This document shows positions 56,494 through 64,000 of a stretch of 64,000 bases of DNA, one piece after another. The stretch spans positions 4,632,609 to 4,696,608 of the forward strand of contig OZ022587.1 in the NCBI GenBank assembly GCA_963669155.1, in the 5' to 3' direction. The translations under genes were made by a program, and so were the position numbers. A model generated the notes under the pieces. The model worked only from the letters and a program-made list of their open reading frames with translations, had not been told where the DNA came from and ran no database searches. The stretch comes from Arbacia lixula (taxonomy: Eukaryota > Echinodermata > Echinoidea > Arbacioida > Arbaciidae). How positions within the stretch are numbered: position 1 is the first letter of the stretch; the number at the start of each line of letters is the position of its first letter.

Positions 56494-57060
56494 TTTAGAT
56501 GAAAAGTTCACCCTGAAATTATTTTTGTTTTAATAAAAGCAAACACATGAAAGACACATTTTAGTGAACGGTTGATGGAAATCCGTCAAAGGATAAACAA
56601 GTTATGATCTTTTAACATTTTGATTTTGTGACGTCACGTGCGAGGTGCTCTCCCATATGTTGTGTATAACATATTGAAAATGTCTATTTTATAAAAAAAG
56701 AAAAAAAAATATATATATATGCATTTGATACATTATCGGAAATACGTTCTTATACACAAATCTGTACAAAAAGAATAATTCCATTATCAACAGAAAAAGA
56801 GCAATTTATGAAAAAAAAAATTACGAAAAAATTTACGAAAAAAAAATCCATTATCAACAGAAAAAGAACAATTTATGTAGTTATATTGTACACAACAAAT
56901 GGGAGAGCACCTCGCACGTGACGTTACAAAATCAAAACTTTGAAATGAAATTACTTTCTTTTCCTTTGACCGATTTCGTAAAACCTTCTCTGTTTTGTTT
57001 CTTTCATGTGTCTCCTTTGATTGAAACAAACCTGATTTTAGGATGAACTATTCTTTTAAA
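56494..57060. mobile_element. long foldback MITE in intron 1 of gene 3
   Basis: The ends (AAAAGTTCACCCTGAAATT and its inverted partner AGGATGAACTATTC) belong to the same family as 32314-32781. The arms extend inward: GCGAGGTGCTCTCCCATATG at 56640 is matched inverted by GGGAGAGCACCTCGCACGTG at 56901. A 33-base direct repeat (CATTATCAACAGAAAAAGA) lies in the loop. Confidence 0.75.
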
Positions 57061-57151
57061 TTATACAGATTTTGCACTTTTGCCATGATAATCGTTCATA
57101 ATGTTTAAGCTCCTTCTGCATGGTCTGTTCCATTTCATCCTTCCAGCCAAC

Positions 57152-57427
57152 ATGGTGTCCAAGGTTCTAATCACCCTCATGGTCGTCTTCGTGGTCGCCG
57201 CCACGGCCTTCGACTTCGAGGATGAGGAGGACTTCGACGTGGAGTTCGTCAAGAGGGACCCGATGATGTCTGAGTACCTGATCGCCTCCAAGAGGGGAAA
57301 GACCCTGAAGAAGTACAAGGGTATGTTTGTCTGTTTCTTGTTGTTTGTCCGCTTGTTCTATCTTTCCGGTCTGCTGTATTTATATGAATGTTGAGCTGGC
57401 TACCCCCCCCCCCATTTGCTTTCTCTA

Positions 57428-57482
<55 letters not shown>

Positions 57483-57566
57483 GATTCTTTTTTTTCTGTA
57501 TTTCTCTTTCTGACCCTGCCAATCTTTCAATCTTCCCCTTCTCTCCATTTCCATGCTTTCCTTCGC

Positions 57567-57618
<52 letters not shown>

Positions 57619-57792
57619 TTAACAAACTCTCTATGATGATCCGTCTCTTTTTCTATCTAGCTCGGTATCTATCCATCTAATTCTCTCTCAGTTTTATATT
57701 TTTCAGCTTGGTCTATCTTTTGTATTGTGTACTTGATTTGTGTTCAGTAATATTCTACTTCACCCTTTTTTCTACCCCCAGCCCTCTCTACA

Positions 57793-57832
<40 letters not shown>

Positions 57833-59085
57833 ACTCTCTCTGTCATATCTGTTCCTGTGACATGTGTAACATTCTCTCTATGTCTACCTGACTTTTTCTT
57901 TGTCCAACTGTCACTCTCATTTTCTTTCTTTCTGCATTTTAATCTTTTTCTTTTATTCTTCAAATCTTTAGTATGACCTATTGTTTAAAACTTTCTAACG
58001 CAAGGTCAAATGTTAGACGTCAGCATTGTATAATGTATATTTTTCCGTATTTTCTCAAGAGTGTTAAGGCATATCACCGGACCGTACTTTCTATACTAAT
58101 AACATATCGTGAAGGAAGAAGGCGGACAAATTCGATGATAAACGTGTTACATATCTGATAGTAATTTACATTTTTCCATCTTTTTTTTTTTTTTTGCATC
58201 TCAATTTCTGCAGCTTGTGACAACATGGCCCACTGCTGGTGCAGCCGACGAACAGGCAAGCCGGTGTACTGCGGAGGTGAGTTGTACCACTGACATACTA
58301 AAAAGGCATAGATCGCTCACGAGAGCAGCGATGTGTCACTTGACATCCGCCATTTTTTCACGTCCTTTATCATGTGTATGATAATAGGAACATGCAACCC
58401 CAATGTTGCACTGAATCTAAGCGGAGAAATCAGGTTACCAGATGTTGAACGTTTTAGCACAGACTTAGGCCTATTACAAAGAAGTATTCATGTTGAAAAA
58501 GTGTAATCCATGCCTCTGTTATTTGGTTTGGTTCTTAAATTAAAGGTAGAAAAATGATGCTTAGCTCTGACGTAGAATTTAAAAACAACATCAAAAAATA
58601 TTTTTTGTCAGTTTTCTTATCAAATGCAAAGTGAAAGGAATGGCAGTTATTTCATGTCATTTCCATCTCAGTGTGTATGAGTATATCTCCACACAAATGT
58701 TTCAATTTCAAAGTTAAGTCAATTATAATGCCATGCTTGAAATGAGATTAAGAGTCTGCGGTTATTTATTTTTCAAAGAGATAACAAGAAATACAAGAGA
58801 AATTAAGAACAAAGATTCCTAACGTCGAAGTTAAATCTAAAAAAGCTTATAAAGTCCAAGAAATGTCGGCAAAATATTATCTTGTTTGTTTTATTTTCAT
58901 TATTGTGGATAGAGTGGTGGATGGTTGTGTTGTCATGGTTGCCACCAACTGTTGGCTACGATGTCAGGGATGTGTTTCTCGCCGTCGAGGGAAACACTTA
59001 TGTAACATCAAAAGGATTTTACATACATTTATTCCATGTTTTAACAATCTTTGAACCAGGACAAGGAGACGGTGCCAACATGTAA
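57152..59085 (+). CDS. secreted cysteine-rich peptide, copy 3
   Basis: Coding exons 57152-57320, 58214-58276 and 59060-59085 give the same 85 residues as copies 1 and 2. The leader exon has three silent differences from copy 1 and four from copy 2. Intron 1 carries a MITE and intron 2 long CT tracts (57421-57480, 57577-57616, 57790-57842), so introns diverge while the protein does not. AATAAA at 59323-59328 could serve as poly(A) signal. The second open frame of the last exon runs to 59164. Confidence 0.75.
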
Positions 59086-59164
59086 GAAGCTTGGCCGAAT
59101 GGAGGACTGCCCGAGAACTGACGAAACCTGCCGAAATTCAACGATTTATGATTCAACCGTCTGA
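59060..59164 (+). other. alternative open frame in the last exon, gene 3
   Basis: The frame reads DKETVPTCKKLGRMEDCPRT then DETCRNSTIYDSTV to TGA, with the three cysteines in place. Confidence 0.4.
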
Positions 59165-59420
59165 CGAGCTTGTCCGAACGTGGAACGAACAAAGCCCTGC
59201 TCAGTATTAGATGTGACGTCACAATGTATCGTGTCCCCTTTAGATCAATATTTTTCTTGTCCATTGGTCCACAAAAAGTGTGAGAAGTGCTGATTGTGAG
59301 ATTTTGAATTATGATCAGTTGAATAAAATTAGAGAGCAACACAATATAATCGACAATCCTGTGCAATGAATGACGAATGCTTTGTCCATGACACGTCAAG
59401 AAAACAAATAAGGTGGGGAT

Positions 59421-59441
59421 AGAGATAGAGAGAGAAAGAGA

Positions 59442-59530
<89 letters not shown>

Positions 59531-59753
59531 TTGAGCATGATATAGGACACGCAAGCCAAATAGTGGGCATGGGTGGATATAGTTGTGACAAAGAAAGATC
59601 AAGGAGAGAGAAGGCAAACAAGAAATAGAACGAAAGACAGCGCGAGAAAGAGCTAGAAAGTCATATGGAGATTAAGAGAGAAGGAAAGAAAGAAGAAAAG
59701 AGGAGAAGCAGAATGAGGGGGGGGGCAGAAGAGTGAGAGAGGGAGAGAGAGAA

Positions 59754-59820
<67 letters not shown>
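59421..59820. repeat. (GA)n tracts downstream of peptide gene 3
   Basis: GA blocks at 59421-59532 and 59733-59820, again opposite in polarity to the CT blocks upstream of the gene. Confidence 0.85.
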
Positions 59821-59859
59821 TTTACATATCAAAGGTTCATGATTCACTCCAGAACTTTT

Positions 59860-61860
59860 TATTCTATAGTATTTGCACAAGCCATGCGGCGATGAAAAGA
59901 TTTAATATGATACAAATATCTATAAATATGAATACAAAACAAAACAAATGAAAACAAACATACAAATAAATAAAAAAGCGTTTTCACATTGGAAGAAGAC
60001 AAACGACATTCCATTAACCAGATGAACACAATTGGGTACATTCTTATAAATGTACAGTGTAAATAGTAACATTTTAATGTTTTAAGGGGGTGTGATGTAT
60101 CATTAATTGTATTACAATGTTTTGTGGAAGTCAAAAACATGATAACTTTTCTAGAGTCCATGCACTGGTAGCAAGTGGTCTCTATTAATTTTGTCCAAAT
60201 CGGTTTTTACCCTTGCCTCAATGGAGTGGTGTTGGTTTACAGTTTAGAATTCAACCAGCATCTAAGATGAAAACCAGGCCTTATCAAGTACTGTTTAAGG
60301 CACAGGCAACCGGGAGATACTGTAACGTGCGCGATTCCGTAAGCCCCATTCAATCGTACACAAACCTTGTACGTCATGCGTGCTCTTCAGACTACTCCAG
60401 CAATCTCCAAATGTGTCCAAAAACGTCTGAAAGTGACGCAAAGACCGAAGTCAGTTGCTACACTGGCTAGATCATTAGATGCGTGAGTGCTGGACTGCTC
60501 ACCGAGCTAGACGAAGCATCGCGCCGTACCGAACATCTAGGCTAGCGAGCTACCAGGCCAGAGAATTACCAGTGGCTGGTAATATACATGATAGAGACAA
60601 TGACTCTAGTAGACTTTGTCAATAATCCACTAAGTTGTAACAGTCTACATGTTGTCATTCTTTCACAGCACCGTAAGATAGATCAATAGTTTTGAGGAGT
60701 ATAATGCCCTACTCTGACAAAAGGAAGCAAGTGACAAATTACTGAAGTCTCGGTTATTGCTATTCTTTAGGCATTCCCTACATACAGGCAAAATCTGGAC
60801 AAGTAATATCCGTCTTGCTGCGAGATATTCAATCGAACATGATGCGGTGTTGCACTGATGCCAATGCAAGTGACATGTCACATTTTGCTCATTTACAAGA
60901 AAAGTCTTTTTTTGTTATTTGCTTCCGTTTGTCAGAGTAAGGCAGTATTAATTTCCTTGATGTTTATCTATTTGACACCGATCCTGTTCCATGTGTCCAT
61001 AACTCTCACAATCATTTAAACTTAATGCTTTCATTTGCAGTTCGAACAATGAAACTTGTGAAAAGACCGCGCTGAATACATTAAAGTTCTTTTTACAAAC
61101 ATTCCTCAAACTAAAGGAACTGAAAAGTGACTCTACACGGGGTTACACTAATCGCATCATTTAATGTAGAACTTTGGCCTGGCTATCCTAGATTACAGTC
61201 TAGTACTTGCGAACAAATTCAAGGATATTTGGAATATTACAATAAAGCATACAGTCTGCATAGGGTTATGTGTGTGGAAACCTGGGTCAGTGATTGGCTG
61301 AGCCATTTCCATTCTCCACTGTGTTTGGTGGATTGGGCCTGACATCACAAACAACGAACCCCTCCATCTGGAACACACACTTGAGTTCAGCTTCTTTGAT
61401 AATGGATGAGAATTGATAGAAACTGATGATTACCTGGTTAAAGCCAACTTCATTTTGCATTTGAAAAGAAATCTCTAGTGTTGTTTATGGGTTATGTAAA
61501 TGTTGCACCATTGACAGATGCCTTTCATATTGTACTTGTGGCTCATCATTTTGTTTATTTATTTTTTTTTTTTACCAAATTTGATCTTGTCTGGAAGTAT
61601 GGCAAGTGCTGTACTGAGAAATAAGTACAATTACTTAAACGCTAAGGAAACTCTTTTACCTGGAAGTAGGATATCATGTGAGCTTTGTAAGGGTCATGGA
61701 AGTAGGTTGTGATAGGTTTTGATACCTAAATATACATACACGAACACTCGTGTAAACTAAAGACACTATATACACACATACACCCATATCACATCTGAAA
61801 ATATCGTTCTTCTCTTTCCATCTATCTCTCTTGTTCTCATTCATTTCCCTTTTAATCCAA
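59860..61860. other. region without a recognised gene
   Basis: Short open frames such as 60213-60470 and 61127-61342 match no family known to me and have no clear splice context. Homology to the units 1-2 downstream region was not evident. Confidence 0.4.
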
Positions 61861-61879
61861 TTCACGTTCTCTTTCCGTC

Positions 61880-62113
61880 TCTCCCTCTCCCTCCCCCCCC
61901 CCTCTCTCTCTTTCTGTTTCTTCTTTTCTGTATTTCTCTTTCTGACCCTCTTAATCTTTCAATCTCCCCCTTCTCTCCATTTCCATGCTTTCTTTCGTCC
62001 CTATCTCTCTCTCTCTCTCTCCCTCTCCCTGATTCTTTTTTTTCTGTATTTCTCTTTCTGACCCTGCCAATCTTTCAATCTTCCCCTTCTCTCCATTTCC
62101 ATGCTTTCCTTCG

Positions 62114-62170
<57 letters not shown>
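61880..62170. repeat. CT-rich tandem repeat with (CT)n and (CA)n
   Basis: A unit of about 115 bases (TTTCTGTATTTCTCTTTCTGACCCT...CTCTCCATTTCCATGCTTTC) occurs at 61925 and 62040, and also at 57497 in intron 2 of gene 3. The right end runs into (CT)n and (CA)n. Confidence 0.75.
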
Positions 62171-62548
62171 TCTCCCTATTTTACTATATGAAACATACTT
62201 TAATTTCTACCACTTTCTCGCTTGTACTCATCATCTATATCTCTCTTGATCACCAGTTACTTCACATTCCTCTCATTTGTTACTCATGTCTCGCGTTGAT
62301 TTATCAATTCGTCATCCATTGCACACGATACGGCAACATAACATACAATAATTGTCAAAATCATTTTGCTGTGCTGCTCTGGAATTTTAATCACCTTGAT
62401 CAGAGTATCAAATCATACAATCAGCACTTCTCGCATTTCTTTGCGCCAATGGATAAGAAAAGAAGAAAACTAAAAGGAAAATTATACTCTATGACGTCAT
62501 ATCTCATACTGGGCAAAGTTTGGTTCGTTCCCTGCTCGGGCAAAATCG

Positions 62549-62653
62549 TCACACGGTGGTATGGCGCCTCCTTGAATTTCGGCAGGTTTCGTGAGTTCTC
62601 GGGCAGTCCTCGGTTGAACCAAGCGTCTTACATACCGGTTCCGTCTCCCTGGC
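62549..62653 (-). other. alternative open frame in the last exon, gene 4
   Basis: In this diverged copy the second frame is still open for 34 codons: ARETEPVCKTLGSTEDCPRT then HETCRNSRRRHTTV to TGA. No insertion or deletion has occurred relative to the other copies, and all three cysteine codons remain. Confidence 0.4.
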
Positions 62654-63485
62654 CTGGTTTAGAGATGAAAAAGGGGAATAATTATGTATATATACCATTG
62701 ATTCTGGCCATATTTGCATCATGTTGCAAGTAATAATTGGTTGACGGCAACAACAGTAGCAACAACAACATGACCAATCTATCCAGCAAAATAAGCCAAA
62801 AAATTAACTTTGTCAACGAAAGTCTGACTAGGCTATGTGATGCCCTCTCCTTTTTCTTCCTTTTTCGTATGGCACTATAATTAAATTATACCTGATTACC
62901 CGCTTACTTTAGTTCGATACTACAAGACTGAACGGTAGAACTGAACTGAACTGAACTGAACTGAACGGTTTATTTCCTTTGATTTTGATGCGTCATCATT
63001 GTAATTATATCTGGTGTAGCTAGGTATAAAATATTAATTGAAGTTAAAAGAGCAGCTAATAGAGATTGTAGAACTTATTCATCATAAATTAAATAAAAAG
63101 TTGTGAATTTTTGAAAATCATGATTACCTTGAAACCTTATCAACAACTTTCATCGGTATCTTCATTGGTTTTTAATAGCATGTGTTTGCGGTGTTTTTGT
63201 GTCTTGTATAAACGCAATGACAAGGGCGTTGGTTGTCTACTTATGATTTACCAAGCAAACTTACAGGCGTAGAATATACATATACAATTAACATGATTAA
63301 CCCTGTGTAATATGTGCATGTTTCTGAATTTTGCAGAATATTCTTTATTCTGTTATTTAGCGACACATCGCTGCTCCTGTAAGCTGTCTATGCATTTGTA
63401 GTATATCAGTGGTGAAACTCACCTCCGCAGTAGACCGGCTTGCCTGTTCGTCGGCTGCACCAGCAGTTGGCCATGTTACTGCATG
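62628..63485 (-). CDS. secreted cysteine-rich peptide, copy 4, inverted and partial
   Basis: On the minus strand, acceptor CAACACCTTCAG precedes a 63-base phase 1-1 exon (63485-63423) encoding ACSNMANCWCSRRTGKPVYC plus G, with donor GTGAGT. The next exon (62653-62628) starts after CTAAACCAG and ends GQGDGTGM with TAA at the same place as in the other copies. Two residues of the cysteine exon and two of the tail differ from copies 1-3. The leader exon should lie to the right, beyond the window. The copy points toward gene 3 (convergent). Confidence 0.7.
62930..62985 (-). mobile_element. LINE 3' tail with (GTTCA)n
   Basis: The minus strand reads GGAAATAAACCGTTCAGTTC with five GTTCA-type repeats, a typical repeat-ended 3' tail of a non-LTR element. 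It lies in the last intron of gene 4; no coding part was seen. Confidence 0.45.
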
Positions 63486-64000
63486 CTGAAGGTGTTGGAA
63501 TGGAATACGCTTGAAACCAGTTATTTTTGCGTGGGTGGAAGAATATCCGTAATCTGATTGGTCAATTACCGTGTAACGATTTGAGGCGTCACGCTGTCCT
63601 CTGGAATTTGCCCAAAAGACAATCGGTTGTGCCTCGTGGGTTCGGACAATTCAGAGGTAGCTTGTGTTCACAATTCCCTCGACGCACTCAACAGTATGCA
63701 TCATTTGTATTATCTACATCATGTACATGTGAAGTTATAGGGAGGGGCGGAAATATTGAAAAGGAGGTGTGCAGAGAGAGACACAGAGACACGCATCGAA
63801 AATAAGATATTTAAAAAGATATAGATAAATGGAGAAAACGGGGGACATAATGCTCTTGGCGAAGCTTTTTTTTAGAGCTATTCGGGAATTTCGAAAGAAT
63901 ACTCCTCTCTTACACTCTCTAGTCCTATATATTTTCTTTCTGTTCTCACTTTCCCTCTGAGCAGCTATTTTAAGAGTCGGCGATTCCGAGAGAATAACCC
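63486..64000. other. intron of gene 4 and window edge
   Basis: Intron 2 of the inverted gene should fill this stretch. Part of it (63530-63720) resembles the insert of unit 1 at 46103-46260, including the phrase TTCAGAGGTA and a flanking TGTGTTCACAA. Confidence 0.45.

Noticed and set aside
42845..59085. Membership of the peptide genes in the Sp185/333 (SpTransformer) family
   Set aside because: Microsatellite flanks and clustering are similar, but the leader, the four-cysteine core and the four-exon layout differ from that two-exon family.
60213..61342. Short frames near 60.2 and 61.1 kb as genes
   Set aside because: No domain, signal peptide or paralogue support; composition is unremarkable.
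62101..62733. A 210-residue frame on the plus strand through 62101-62733 and its likes at 44793-45005 and 52277-52489
   Set aside because: These read the complementary strand of the peptide genes' last exon (the phrase LNFGRFRQFSGSP is its antisense). The splice sites are on the other strand.

Overview
The window looks like nuclear DNA of an invertebrate deuterostome, most likely an echinoderm such as a sea urchin. The grounds are AT-rich spliced genes, abundant (CT)n/(GA)n microsatellites and poly-G runs, many CR1/L2-like retrotransposon tails and foldback MITEs, a CR1-like element with a 2A-type motif, and a Ty3/gypsy element with integrase ahead of reverse transcriptase (the Gmr1-like order, known from deuterostomes). 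Species was not determined; everything is read from sequence alone.

Layout. 1-4.2 kb: minus-strand CR1-like retrotransposon with a signal-peptide/2A leader, apurinic-type endonuclease and RT, broken in three places. 4.2-6.9 kb: two 5'-truncated LINE tails. 6.92-14.26 kb: an apparently intact minus-strand Gmr1-like LTR element with 934-bp LTRs, one 1607-aa gag-pol ORF and a 4-bp target duplication. 14.3-16.84 kb: decayed plus-strand LINE. These insertions sit in an old copy of a segment that recurs at 25 and 33 kb. 17.2-19.8 kb: no gene seen.

19.84-35.96 kb (+): a 12-exon gene whose splice phases all agree and whose coding parts sum to exactly 615 codons. It predicts signal peptide, V-type Ig domain, second Ig domain, transmembrane helix, short acidic/proline linker exons, death-fold domain 1, more linkers, death-fold domain 2. 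A third death-fold exon, interrupted by an in-frame TAA, lies at 37.6 kb. The cytoplasmic part grew by internal segmental duplication. This Ig-TM-multi-death-domain receptor is the best candidate for an undescribed system.

41-64 kb: a tandem array of about 6.5-7 kb units, each carrying a four-exon gene for a small secreted cysteine-rich peptide (signal peptide, acidic pro-piece ending KR, cationic 4-Cys mature part). Three copies are on the plus strand and a diverged fourth is inverted at the right edge. All five differences between the leader exons of copies 1-3 are synonymous. Each complete unit has a conserved TATA promoter and is bracketed by (CT)n upstream and (GA)n downstream. The last exon of all four copies carries a second open frame with three conserved cysteines. 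Architecture suggests a host-defence peptide family next to an immune-type receptor; that link is inference.
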